Source of the DNA: Ophthalmolycus amberensis
Taxonomy: Eukaryota > Chordata > Actinopteri > Perciformes > Zoarcidae
NCBI GenBank assembly: GCA_024529925.1
Contig: JAFEUB010001103.1
Location: 1,021,001-1,085,000, forward strand
Direction: 5' to 3'
DNA: 64,000 nt
The number at the start of each line of letters is the position of its first letter. Position 1 is the stretch's first letter. Below the pieces are notes generated by a model. The model was not told the DNA's origin and made no database searches. It saw only the letters and a program-made list of their open reading frames with translations. The position numbers and the translations under genes are program-made. Below, piece by piece: positions 1 to 28,569 of the stretch.

Positions 1-142
1 CTCCGAGCTTCTGCCTCAGGAGAGTTACAGGAGGTCTATCAACGCTCGAAGCGGGTGGGGGGTCCCAGTCACCCCCTTGCGCAGTGCTGCTGCTCTGGGA
101 CACCTGAGGTGCTTGGAGTTGTTGCTGGAGCACGGTGCAGAG
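1..142 (+). CDS. asb12: asb12, internal exon (5' end outside window)
   Basis: This is an ankyrin-repeat exon of a SOCS-box protein that is open from the window edge, with codons starting at base 2. It reads through INARSGWGVPVTPLRSAAA and GHLRCLELLLEHGAE, an ankyrin repeat with the TPL and GHL landmarks. I know human ASB12 to carry the closely similar INSRSGWGVPGTPLRLAA at this point. The exon ends in GAG followed by gtgaga, a phase-0 donor. Upstream coding sequence lies outside the window. ASB proteins are substrate receptors of Cullin5-ElonginB/C ubiquitin ligases, so this part should contribute to substrate recognition. Confidence 0.9.
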
Positions 143-1762
143 GTGAGACACGGAGAGAGTGTTTAGTTGTACAGCTTGCAGATGAGGATGGTGAGATGGA
201 TCTTTGATAGTAGGTGTGTGTGTGTGTGTGTGTGTGTGGGGGGGGGGTTACCCCATAAGAACCCAAACCCATTTTTTTATTTAATTATAGAGGATATAGA
301 ACTAAGACTAACGGGACCACATGGAACACATTTCTGAAACTATTGTTTAAATACTACCCTCTGGTGCCAAAGATCTGAAATATTACGTCACATTGGATGT
401 TTACATGTAGATGTTTTCCCCATTTGAAAATCAATCAACTTGGACCTTTTTTTGGCTTGGTAACAAATATATGCATTTGCATTTGCACAACACATATCAA
501 AATTATAACTTTTATGGTTGGATTGAATCAAATCTTTTTCAGATTTGTTTTACAAGACAAAATGTCTTCTCCTTGGATGATCTTCAGGGCATCCTGAACA
601 CTGTCGTAAAGAAATAATTGAATTACTTTGAAATAGGACCAAAATAGGATAATTAAATATTGTTTGTTTGTGTTTTATTTACTGATATGTACATTTTTCT
701 TTCATAACTTCATAATTCTTTCATATTTCATTTGACTAACAATTTTATACATTTTACATTTATTTTGATTAAATAACATATTTGAATCAAGAATAACTGA
801 ATCGGCTAAATCAATTGAGCAGCTCATTACTATTTTTCTTATTGTGACAAACGTCACATTGGTTTTTCTCAGACAATTATAAGTTTAAAAGCCCGATGTG
901 ACATATCTGTCACAACGATATTTTCAGAACTTTTTAGACATAAATCAGTTTGATGAACATGGTCAGAACAGTTTAGATGTAATGTAGGTCATGTTATCAA
1001 AGCATTAGAATTGTTAAATGTGTTGAAACTTAACATTAGCAACAAAAACAAGCTTTTTGAAATTAGCTAGTTCTGCCAAATGTGCTGACCAGCCAGGTGG
1101 CCATTTTGGAAGTGATGTCATTGGTACACAAATCAACTCACTGTCACATGACCTCACCAGGATGGTCCGTATGTGTCACTCAGGGACTTCAAGAGTTAAA
1201 ATCAAGGATAAAACTGTAGAAGAAACCTTCCTAGGACATTAGATCAAACAGTTAGGTGTAATATGAAACTGGTCCCTGAGTGACAAGCCCACACAAAGTT
1301 ATTACACAACTCTGCAGTTCACCTCAGTTCTAACCTCAGAGCGTGTTTTTAGCTCTTTGTTTCGGTTTTCCATCCTCAAGGTTGTTTCCAGAAGCAGCAG
1401 GCAGCTGTTTTTCCGCAAAAGTAAGGCCCCAATAAACCCATTATTTACTACCTGACCAGTGCAAAGCAGCAAATAGCCAATGTCAGGGATTAGAGAGGGA
1501 TATAGTGGATCATTTAGCTGCTAATAAGCAGGATATTTCCCTCAGGAGTTGGTGGAGCTCGAAACAGTGTTAAAAGCAGAGTGAATATTGGATTTCAAGT
1601 CATTAGATGAACAAATAAATACAAATTGAGAGGCGAGAATATGTCAATTCTGTGTCAAATAATGCAGCTGTAATGATGCATATCGACGTTGTTGGATCAC
1701 CAAATTTGTCAGGACCGCTTCCTGTGACAACATGTCGGCGCACTGCTGTGTTTTGAATCCAG
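143..1762 (+). other. asb12 intron
   Basis: This intron is bounded by GAG|gtgaga and ttgaatccag|ATC. It holds a (TG)n microsatellite at about 213-238 followed by a short G run, and otherwise AT-rich unique-looking sequence. I see no coding or RNA feature in it. The small ORFs present lack family similarity and normal codon use. Confidence 0.8.
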
Positions 1763-2291
1763 ATCGACAGCCTGGACGTGAAGGCCCAGACGCCTCTGTT
1801 CACAGCTGTCAGTGGGAAACATCTGGACTGCGTGGTTGCCCTGCTGAAGGCCGGAGCCGATCCCAACGGCAGCCAGTACAACAACTGCTCCCCGGCGCTG
1901 ACCGCAGCCCGCGAGGGCGACTTAGACGTGCTCCGAGAGCTGCTGCGCTTCGGAGGCGAGGTGGACGCCAAACCCAAGGTCCCCGAGTGGGCCTCCAATG
2001 CCACGGCCTGCAGAGGGCCCCTGTACATCTCAGCTGTTTATGGACACCTGGACTGCTTCAAACTGCTCCTTCTCCACGGGGCCAACCCCAACTACAACTG
2101 CACCGACGAGACGTTGCTGGCCAGGATAAAGCAGCCAAAGACGGTCCTGGAGGTGTGTCTGCGTTACGGCTGCGGGGTGGAGTACATCCAGCTGCTCGTA
2201 GACTTTGGGGCAGACGTGTTTCTGCCCACACTCATCATTGACAAGACCACGAAGCAGAAGGAAGCTCTGATTCTGCTGCTCAAAGAGAGAG
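1763..2291 (+). CDS. asb12: asb12, main ankyrin-repeat exon
   Basis: This exon carries the bulk of the ankyrin domain. Successive repeats are recognisable from TPLFTAVSGKHLDCVVALL, SPALTAAREGDLDVLRELL, GPLYISAVYGHLDCFKLLLL and YIQLLVDFGADVFLP. The insert WASNATACRGPLY and the NYNCTDETLLARI segment match what I know of ASB12 (human WASNIASCSGPLY and DYNCTDQGLLARV), which separates it from other ASB family members. The acceptor is ttgaatccag|ATCGAC (phase 0) and the donor is AGAG|gtgaga (phase 1). An ORF in another frame overlaps this exon and is a shadow. The expected role is the substrate-binding surface of an ECS-type ubiquitin ligase in the cytoplasm. Confidence 0.95.
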
Positions 2292-2373
2292 GTGAGACAC
2301 CGGTCATGGTTTGGTTCAGTGTGCAAAGTGTCAAAATGTTGATCCACCTTGGTTTTGTCTGTTCCTGCTCCAG

Positions 2374-2519
2374 TTTGTCCCAAAACACTGATGTCGCAGA
2401 CTCGGCTAGCAATCCGAAGAGACCTCCCCTTTGCCAACAAAGAGCCTGTCATCGACTGTTTGGACGTTCCTCTGATCCTGAGGAACTATCTGAAGCACGA
2501 AACCTCTGAACACATGTGA
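2374..2519 (+). CDS. asb12: asb12, terminal exon with SOCS box
   Basis: The acceptor gttcctgctccag joins the phase-1 donor at 2291 across an 82-bp intron. The spliced frame reads PKTLMSQTRLAIRR and later LDVPLILRNYLKH, a SOCS-box arrangement (BC box, then a proline-containing Cul5-side helix). It ends at TGA 2517-2519 after six codons beyond the usual YLKH terminus. An unspliced ORF reading through the intron to 2509 gives a different tail without a SOCS box and is not the real product. The SOCS box would bind ElonginB/C and so connect the ankyrin receptor to Cullin5. Confidence 0.9.
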
Positions 2520-3300
2520 TGCTCACCGCAGCATCAGAATATATGGCCAGTGACAATTGCTTTTTACCTCATTTCTGATGACTGGATAATTGATTTCTAG
2601 CTTTTCCGATAAGTACAAAAGGTCCCATGTACTGTATAGTGAGTGCTATAAATCCTTGTTTTTGTTATTTATATATTAAGATTGAAATGTGTGCCTACTA
2701 AACAGATATATAACTTCTGATTAAATTATTATTCAGGCTCTACAAAGCTCATTGAAGTGTCTTTGTCAAACACAGAAAGATGAACATCCTAAAGGACTCC
2801 ATGTTGGACACTCTGCCGTGTCCTTTTTGCAGTGTAACACCGTGGTTGACCACTAGAGACCACAGTAAGACTGCTTATTGCCCTGGTCCAAATCAGGTAA
2901 CGCCTCTTTGCGTCACCTTTAGCTGTTCTCCTCTGAGGTAACATTACACAATAAAAGATTTATACATCCAGACACACATGCACACAGACGTCTGCATCTT
3001 ACCACAATGTCTAAGATCTTTCGCAGCTGTGGACTTCAAAACAGGAAGCGGAGAAGACATCTGCCAAAATGTCATTCCAGCAGTTATTTGCAGGCTACAA
3101 TTTGTGGCTATGAATGTTTCATTTGTGAGCTGTGAAACGCCTCCTGATACCGTTATTATCTTATGTTCGCATGCCCTTGAATCTTTCCTCTGTCACACAT
3201 CCAGGAGTTAAAATGCGTCAGCTGTTGGGAATGGGGGGGACCTGCAAACAGGAAACGATGTCACACAACAGGAAACCCAGCACAATGCCTCCACTCACAC
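2520..3300 (+). other. asb12 3' UTR and downstream
   Basis: The sequence after the asb12 stop is AT-rich and non-coding. ATTAAA at 2720-2725 and AATAAA at about 2950-2955 are candidate polyadenylation signals, and the first would give a 3' UTR of roughly 220 nt. I see nothing else in this stretch. Confidence 0.55.
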
Positions 3301-5279
3301 ATTGACGGCCTCGAACACGCAGTTTCTGTCGAGGTTTTATTTTCAACAAAAGTACAGCTATATCAGATATGGATTTATTTTTACAGCGAAGTACAACATA
3401 TTCCCAGTGCTTCTGATTACATCAAAACATAGAATGTACATACAGTTGACATCTCCACTCTCCCATTCACAGTTTCTGGATTGAATAGGCATTATTTTTC
3501 AGGTTTTTCATTTCTACAACAAATAATCAAACTCAAAAGGCCAGCGAGAAAGAAAATGACAAAATGTTTGCATATGGTGACAAAGGATATGGATACTGTG
3601 AGTAAATTGTTCTGTGTGAGGCAAAAAAATCCAGTTAAAACTAGATGAAAATATACAATGAATAGATTTCAAAGGTGGAATGTGTCAGTCCTCTGTTTAC
3701 CTTGTTGTCAGTGAACACCACGTCGACATATGGCTCGTTGAAGACTCTTTGTTTGTACCCTGACTATTCTGAAACAACACTGCGAGGAGATCCTACTGAC
3801 GATGTCGCGATGCTAAGTGAGTGGCTCGCGCGCAGCCTGGACTAGAAGGAACTACGTTAATCTGAGCAGCCTCTGATGCGTCCGACTGACAGGCTGCTAA
3901 ATTGGCTGTCTTGGTTTTATGACAGGAAATAGAAAGAAAAAAAGAAATCTTCCACACAGAAAGCTGTCCTCTAAGTTCTCAGCACAAGGTCAGAATGATA
4001 ATTATATAATAAAAAATAATGTATACATCCTTTTGAACAATGTGGCCAAAATGGTTCTATTTAATTAATACTGCATTCAATAAATACAAGTGAGGAATTA
4101 ATTTGTACTGTCAAGTCATTGCACTTTAAAGAATCATTTCTTAAGTAGAAACAAGAGCATGATATGAATTGCAATGAAGTACTGTATGTGTGTGTGTGTG
4201 CATCTTCAGGATTATGTCTATTTTTAGCTCATCCCGAGAGGTTTCGCATTTATTCAGCTCTTCTGCTTGACTCCAAATCTATACACAAACACCCATGATC
4301 AGTGCTAACTCCTATTTGGTTCACTGTTGTCATAGAAAAATGATACCCGTTTTTCCTCAGCGGTTAATGGAATTCCCCCAAAAAAAATAACCAGCAGTTT
4401 GGACCATGACAGTGCAGATTGGAATCAAAGAAAAGAGTAAATAAAGACTTCAGAATAAGTTTACAGTTTATAGGACCCAATACATCTGGGCAAAAGAGAA
4501 CATTAGTGCCTTTCATTTCACCCATCAACAGTTCAGTCTTTGATTCAGCATGAGGGGAAAGATGTACCCCCCTCTCTACCTAATAAATAAAAACAGAAGC
4601 TACAACCTGTAATGTGTCGTGAGCAGGAGACGGGTGGACGGAGAAAAGAACGCCCCTTAGTGAGATGGCACGGGTTCACAAATGAATGGTTCCGCGGTGG
4701 GGAAAAAAAGAAATCCCATTGGAAGTTAAATGAAACTAAACAATCTGTCAAGAGTTGTCTAAAGTCTCATGCAAAATATTGGATGCCACGAGCATGCATT
4801 TACCTGGTACTGAGGTCTACCGCACGCTAGAACTGGAACAACATTCGTCTCCAACGCAAAATACCAATATCCAAATATATGATCTGTTCTTTTTACACTA
4901 TTTACAGTGTGTAGCTGATAACAGTAAAATAGATGATTCTTCTTTTGATTCATAACGCACTGCTAATGATATACCTTGAAAAGTGAAACCTCACTTGACG
5001 AATGAAAAGCTGCTTTCCTACTATATATTCAAATGAAACCATCTGTCAGGATGTTAAATATAACAATTAAGGAATTCTATGTAGTTTCTAAACGTCGGAA
5101 ATTAGAATGAACCTCTTTTTGTGCAATAAAGTTAGCGCTATGGACGTGTGGTGTAACATCATACGGTGTGCTTCAGTCAGACGGCACAGTGTCTACTCAT
5201 ATGGAAAAGGCCTGACCTCTAAGTTTCTGTCCGAGTGGATTTCATGCACCGGGGAACGAGGAATTCCCAAAGTGTATGC

Positions 5280-5356
<77 letters not shown>

Positions 5357-5522
5357 GAGGGAGAGAGAGAGAGATGCAAGTCCCACACTGAAGGGAAAAT
5401 ACATGACGAATTCAAATCTGCCTGTGAAACTGAATAGATAATCACTCGTGGAATGCTGGAAGGCACTGTTAGATAGCATCTCTCTTCTCCGCAGCAGAAC
5501 GGGCCAGCAAGTGCGCATGATG

Positions 5523-5557
<35 letters not shown>

Positions 5558-7788
5558 GCTGCATGCTTGTGTCTGCATGTTGGTTGGTGGTGGCGTGGAG
5601 TATAGGGGAGGTGAGGGAGGGGGAGGGGGGTGTAGCACGGGACCTGAGGTTATCATGGCCTGGGAACCATATCTTTTTGCTGTGCCAGACCAGGGAATTA
5701 TCTTCCAAAACAATCTCACTGGGAGCCATCTCTCTACAGACACCAGCAGCCAACTCACGCATTGCTCAACCTTCTTTACTGAAACAAAAACATAAATTAC
5801 ACAACATACAAAGCAATTCTAAGGTCTCTTTTTTCCCTCCCCAATAGGTTATAAGGCCTATAAGCAGGCAAACAAATGACATAGAACGATATATAACTCT
5901 TTCATATCACGTTGTAGTGGATAGTGAAGATATATATAATGATGTATCACATTGCACAAGTTGTCATACTGTATATGTACTGTCCATCAGGTGATATAAT
6001 TCAACACAAACATGTACTTCTGTGTCCGAGGTCAAAATATGATCCCACAAACCGTGGCCTCGTGTGTCACGTACATTCCCACTGTAGAAAAGCATATACC
6101 TTCATGATGCGTGTGGACTGTGTTGGGGATCCTCTCGTTCCTAACACCTCTCTGTCGGTAGGCATATGGCGGGATGTCGCCCGCAGCAGCTTTCGCCGAC
6201 ATTGTTGATTAAACACAACAATCTGATCGGGCCACAGTCCCGTGTAAATCACTTAACAGTGCCGAGCTAACTGTGTGTGATGCCTCACACTTCTGCAGTG
6301 TACGTCCCTTTTCAGTGCTGACTCACAACCAACCGCTACGGTTGTCCTGTTCATTTTATACAGATGTATTGTTTGGACCATTTCCCCTCTGTGCTGGTTA
6401 AGGGCCTGTTCCGAAATTCTCAGACTGCGGCGCGTTAGCGTCGGTCCTACTTTAAACGGGAGGAGGGAGCGCTCCTCGGACTGAATGTGTGCTGTGCTTT
6501 TTACAGTGTGAGCAACACCGAGAAAATAATGAAGCCAACCGAACGCAGTCTTTCTTTTGACAGCTGACGTGAAAAAGGAGATGCTAGTTTAGACCTTGGC
6601 CAATGCTTCAACTTCACTTTTTAGACCTCTCGGTGGATTTCCGGAGGTCGGCTGTTCTCTTTCCAAACACCCAGTGAGCTGCCAGCACAGTGCTACAGGG
6701 GTGGTCTCTGGAGGAGAGTGGGGAGGGGGGGGGGGGGGGGGCTTTGACACAAGGCAGGTGGACCGCAGCCTGCCTATCTCCTGCTGCCAGCTGTTTCATC
6801 TGAGCGGCAAAAGCTCTCTCGTCGGAAATTGTCGGCATGAACGGTTATGAATACCCTGTCAAAAGTGGTTGGTGAAAGGATGCAAAGCATTCTATTGATG
6901 TTCCAACTATTGATTTGTTCCCTGACCCATCATATCATGGCCAATGGCAGGTTTCCAAAAGAGTGAAGCTCTCCCTCCGAGAGCCGGTGACTCACACGCG
7001 GGCTGAGCAGGTGGGTAGAGAGATAGAGAGGACAAGGGATGGATGGGGAGAGCGAGGGAGACACCGTAAAACGTCAGACTTGGTGAGGGGGGGGGGGGGC
7101 TACTGTATGCGAGCAGCTAGAGAGAGGAACAATGGAGCGTTGAGAGTGAGGAGGAGATCCAGACGCAGGCATTTGTGGCTGAGCAGAGGCGGCCTGGCTG
7201 GTCTGTGATCAGTGGAAGGATGGATCTAACTCGGAGATGATGCCGACGGCCGAGCTTCACGGGGTCCCTTCAGACGCCACGGTGCCCGTCGCATTATTCA
7301 CTCTCGCACTCAGAAGAATGCAACAAGCGACCTCATATAGCGGGTCGACACACTCACACCACTAGGAATGCCCCGTCCTGGCCTCGTGTTTCTCTCCAGA
7401 CGATGGACAGAAAATGGATTGATGTGACAACCTAAACAACTCTGGGACATTCAGATGGCTGTGAAGATGCAGAATCCAGGGGGGGGGGGGGGGAGGGGGT
7501 GGAAAGAGTTCATGACAGGCGACTCAGCTGGAGAAGCGTGATAACTAAGAACGTTACTGACGTATATGAATTGTCATGTTTTGTCATTTTTCTCAACGTT
7601 TTAAATCCAAGTCTTCTGTCCTCTTGCTGCTTCCAGTCACACGCTATATTAACAATGGTCCATATTTTCAAAAGTCTCTTGTGTGTGTGTGTGTGTGTTT
7701 TGTATTTTTCTTCATCATGGGACATGATCATCCAGTGTTTAGTGCTTCTAAGAAAAATAGCTGGTCCTTCAGAAGAGTCTGTGTGTCT
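3300..7788 (-). other. arhgef9 presumed long 3' UTR and intergenic sequence
   Basis: This lies downstream of the arhgef9 stop on the - strand, before the convergent asb12 3' end. A minus-strand AATAAA (plus-strand tttatt at 3336-3341) would allow a 3' UTR of about 4.4 kb, but the true end cannot be fixed. The stretch contains a (GA)n tract (about 5282-5353), a (TG)n tract (about 5525-5554) and G runs at 6725-6741, 7087-7099 and 7479-7493. No protein-coding segment is recognisable. Confidence 0.4.
5282..5353. repeat. (GA)n microsatellite
   Basis: About 70 bp of GA dinucleotide in the presumed 3' region of arhgef9. It produces spurious Leu-Ser and Ser ORFs on the other strand. Confidence 0.97.
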
Positions 7789-25061
<17,273 letters not shown>

Positions 25062-25062
<1 letters not shown>

Positions 25063-25985
25063 TCATTTCAACGCGTAGCCGCGATGGAGCGCCGGGTGTC
25101 CCCGCTCTCGACCAACGCGCACTGCCTGTCTCTCCTCTCCTGTGCGAAAGTGCGCTGCGCTGCGAACCGGGCCCCAAGCGCAGATCCATTAACGAGTACC
25201 GAGGATGAACATCAACAGCACGTTCACAAGCACCAGAACCGCGATCACCGTGAACACCGCGCAAGTCTGGACGTCCAAGGCCATGATGGCGCAGCGCTGC
25301 GGGCCGATGCTGAGATGCGCTCTCGGGAAGACGGGGCGGAAATTCAGCCCTCCACGTCTAGACGCGTAGCCTCGAAGCCACGGAGAAATCCACCATTACA
25401 GCTCAGGCAAGAAATGACCCAAAAGAAAAAACGGGGAAAAAGGAAGAAAAAGAAAGATGCCTCTACGCTTCTTCACAATACGCGATGTAATTCATAAAGG
25501 CACGGGAAGAGATGCATCATTCCTCACCATCATCATCGTCATCAGTCTGCACCGCGATTTCTCCCCGCTAGTCAACACCTGCCGGTGCTTTCGCCTCTTC
25601 CCCCCTAAACCGACCGACTCTCAGGCCAATAGCTTCTCACAGCAAACAAGAGGGAGGCTGTGCGCAGGCTGTTCGCAGCTGCCGAGCCGCCTTCCGGTGA
25701 GTGGGGGGACCAGAGAGAGATCGGCTGCGAGGCTGAGAGGCGGTCCTGTGTTAATGCTGATCAGCGCTCCGCCGCCAGACTGCCGGCTTCAGCCATCACC
25801 TACAGTCAGGGGGGGGGGGGGGGGAGGGAGGGGGCACTACATGGACCACAGAGGGCCAGAATCATAACCTCATTAATCTCACCATCCCACCGTCTAAAAA
25901 TATCACGGCGCCGCGCTGATTTATCATTTGTCATGAACGGGGGGCCGCGATGGAAGGAGGATGAATGTCAGAACAACGGGCGCGC
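25062..25985 (-). promoter_or_regulatory. CpG-rich promoter region and 5' UTR of canonical arhgef9
   Basis: From just upstream of the MTL exon to about 25.98 kb the sequence is clearly richer in CpG than its surroundings (for example gcgccgggtg, ccaacgcgcactg, ctagacgcgtag, cacggcgccgcgc, ggcgcgcgcg). This is consistent with a CpG-island promoter and 5' UTR of the - strand gene. There is no clear TATA box. A 16-base G run lies at 25809-25824. The transcription start was not located. Confidence 0.5.
25189..25284 (-). CDS. 31-aa transmembrane micropeptide uORF in arhgef9 exon 1
   Basis: A 31-codon ORF starts 222 nt upstream of the main arhgef9 ATG on the same strand, in the same frame but closed by TAA. 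The start context gccatcATGG is strong (A at -3, G at +4). The peptide starts MALDVQTC, has an uninterrupted hydrophobic stretch at about residues 9-28 (rich in V, L, I, F and A), and ends LGTR. This is a typical single-pass membrane micropeptide with a short polar N-terminus and one basic C-terminal residue. Third positions are strongly G/C. The stop overlaps the next ATG as TAATG. I do not recognise the family. It may be a functional micropeptide translated from a bicistronic mRNA or a purely regulatory uORF, and its membrane-like composition favours a real product. Confidence 0.6.
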   Translation of the reverse strand: MALDVQTCAVFTVIAVLVLVNVLLMFILGTR

Positions 25986-26539
25986 GCGCTCCTCAAAGTG
26001 ATCACCGTCTCATAATTGTATTGGCGCGATGTCAGCCGTTTCTGCCAAATTGTCCGTGGCCACGCATCAATCAGATACAGTAGTGCCCAGTTGGTCTGAT
26101 AATCGACCCCATTTTGCATTACTGCTGGCTGCACCGGACCAACAAGCAGCAGGCACGTGAGGGTGCCATCCACGGGCAATCGAGAGCAATCTCTTCATGA
26201 TTAAAATGCATGTTAAAAAAAAAGAAATAAAGGCAGTTCTAGATCTAATTATGTCATCCGTCACAAAAGTATGATGAGAAACATGTGAGGCTATTTGGGG
26301 GAGAACAGGGGCACGAGAGGGAAATGTTTAGTACTCTCACTTGTAGCCAACAAATGTTACGTTCTCCTTCATTTATGAAATAGTCTGAACTCAAATTCAC
26401 ATTTTTTTTCCCATGGTGAAGAATTGTGATGAATGAAGACCAGAGTTAAGACTCACAGGTCACCCTTTCATTTTATGTTTTTTTTTCAGCAAAATACACA
26501 CTCATGTACACTTTGAAAATGTCTTTACTGGAAAATACC

Positions 26540-27220
26540 CACATCTTCTAAACTCCACACGGCCAGCAGGCTGTCTGTTGTAAAATGTGTAAGGCTTAGC
26601 CCGAAGACTTGATAAAGCTCCTCCAGACCCACAGGAGACCTGCATGGTTTTAGCGGTACTCCCTGTGACTTCAAACTGATGTGTGAAATCAGCGAAGCTC
26701 CCATTAAGTTTACACTTTATATTATAGTGAGACCAGGCGGCAACCTCCGGTTCTGAAAAGTGAAGCAATTGCAGAAGTACCTTGAACTTGCATTCTCTCT
26801 TCTGGCCAGCAGGGGGCGACTCGTCTGGTTGCAAAAATAAGTCTGATTGTATAGAAGTCTATGAGAAAATGACTCTACTTCTCACTTGATTTATTACCTC
26901 AGTGAACATTATAAACATGAGTTTATGGTCTCAATTGCTAGTTTCAAGTCTTCTTCAATTCAGTGTGATGTTCATTTAGTAAATGATGATCCATTTAGAG
27001 TCAAATAGACCATAATGCAGAGTATGCTTGAGGGCGGGGCTGCCTTGTGATTGACAGGTTGCTACCAGAGCCGTATACGGCGTCTCTACCACAGAGTCAC
27101 TCCTGCGCAGTCAAAATATGGTCACTTCTGTTCACTGGTTGCAAAAAAAACCAAGATGGCGATGGACAAAATCCAAGATGGCCGACTACGTCCACTTCTT
27201 GTATTCAGTCTATGAGTGAA
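26540..27220. repeat. teleost dispersed repeat
   Basis: I recognise phrases of a very common teleost dispersed element: ggccagcagggggcgactcg, gtatagaagtctatgag, gttgtgattgacagg-like and ctacgtccacttcttgtatt. The 3' end reads as the reverse of catagactg plus aagaagtggacgtag. No coding capacity. Boundaries are approximate. It lies directly beside the hAT element that follows. Confidence 0.6.
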
Positions 27221-27285
27221 AATGGGGTCAGGGGCATTCTAAGCATAATGTGGATACATTTAATAATCATTTTAATGGTGTATGC

Positions 27286-28561
27286 CAGGGATTCCCAAAG
27301 TGTGGTGCGCGAGCTGCCTCTCGGGGGTGCGCGAGAGGAAAAATGTAATGGTGGTCTAATGGTGTAATAATTAATATTAAATATAATTTTCACAAAATAA
27401 AAACATGAATGTAACAGACTGTCTCATGTTTGTCGTTCTGGTGTTGACGATGATATGTCCCTTGAGGGTTGCCGTAGCGAAGGCGCAACCCCCGCCTCTG
27501 GCCAAAGGAGAAAACAATAATAAAGAGAGTAGCCGTGGGCTGATACAAGATGTCTAATATCCCGACTCCAGTTATTACTGTATGATAAGTGCCCTTATAC
27601 ACGAAGCCAAGACGCTCGGTTACATGAATTATAAAAATTCCCCTTGTAAGATTTAAATTTAAAATTAAAAACGTACAATTTAATAAATAAATGCACTTCA
27701 GCTCCTGCCGCCAGACTGTCTTTTACGTACACTAGCTAGCCTAGCTTGTGCAGCTAACGTCAGCTAACAGCTAAGTCAGAGAGAGACGGAGGAAGGAGGA
27801 AGGGATTGCACAGACAAATCGGGAGCACATAGGCCCATCGCGGAGTCAAGGTAAAAAAGAGGAAACGAGAGAGCATCAGACTGGGAAAAAAAAGAGGAAA
27901 TATGATGAAAATGATCTGTGTCTGGGCTTCACTTGGATTGCCAATGCAGATTGCCCAAAGACACAGTGTGGTGTGCAGTGAGGTTCTGGCTAACATCTGT
28001 CTGAAGCCCTCTTATTTACGTCGCCACCTGAACACCAAGCATGCCAGTGCAAGTCAAAAGCCCCTTACATGTTTTATATCGAAATTGGAGGAGTTACAAA
28101 ACAGCCCAAAACAACTGCAGTCTCATTCCATGTGTGGTTAATTGTAAATTAAATGTGATGCAATCTGCCTCTGAGCCTGTGCGTGTGTGCTCGCCATCCT
28201 GATTGCTCTTTAAAAGTGACGCCTTGTGTAACTGAAAGTTATTGAAACTTTGTTGCAGTGTTTCAGGCCGTTTTCACACCTTCAGTTCGTTTGCTTTGTT
28301 CTGATTCAGGGATTAATATGATACAATGTTGCAGTTGCCCCTTTGTTCGGTTTGTGTTCACACTGCAACATTTAACAGCGGACTAAATATTGTAAACAAA
28401 CGCCACGCGCGAGCAAACTGTTCTCTCATTGGTCAGATTTCTATGCGGCTATAAATAGGCTCTGTTGCTTCTTCTTTTTTAAGATATGGGGGATTGGGGG
28501 TGCGTGAACCCGGTCGGGATGTAGAAGGGGGTGCGCGGCCTAAAAAGTTTGGGAACCGCTG
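27286..28561 (+). mobile_element. hAT-family transposon relic (Charlie/ZBED-like)
   Basis: The ends are inverted repeats of the hAT type: left CAGGGATTCCCAAAGTGTGG, right (reverse complement) CAGCGGTTCCCAAACTTT. The element is flanked by a perfect 8-bp target duplication gtgtatgc at 27278-27285 and 28562-28569, as expected for hAT transposases. At 1.28 kb it is far shorter than an autonomous element. It keeps part of a BED zinc-finger region but no catalytic domain. Bases 28262-28470 look like a second short repeat inserted within it. Confidence 0.88.
27840..28141 (+). pseudogene. broken BED zinc-finger fragment of hAT transposase
   Basis: A lysine-rich start (KKRKYDEN-like) leads into GFTWIANADCPKTQCG. 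After a one-base frame change the sequence continues CSEVLANICLKPSYLRRHLN and TKHAS. Together this is the Cys2-His2 pattern of a BED finger as found in ZBED/hAT-Charlie transposases. The frame change and the missing catalytic domain make it non-functional. Confidence 0.7.
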
Positions 28562-28569
28562 GTGTATGC

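Noticed and set aside
1603..2452. Minus-strand and alternative-frame ORFs of 140-169 codons overlapping the asb12 exon
   Set aside because: They are shadows of a GC-rich real exon. The ankyrin frame has clear family motifs and splice sites, and the others have none.
5219..5847. Overlapping ORFs on both strands up to 179 codons
   Set aside because: Built from the (GA)n and (TG)n tracts with no family resemblance.
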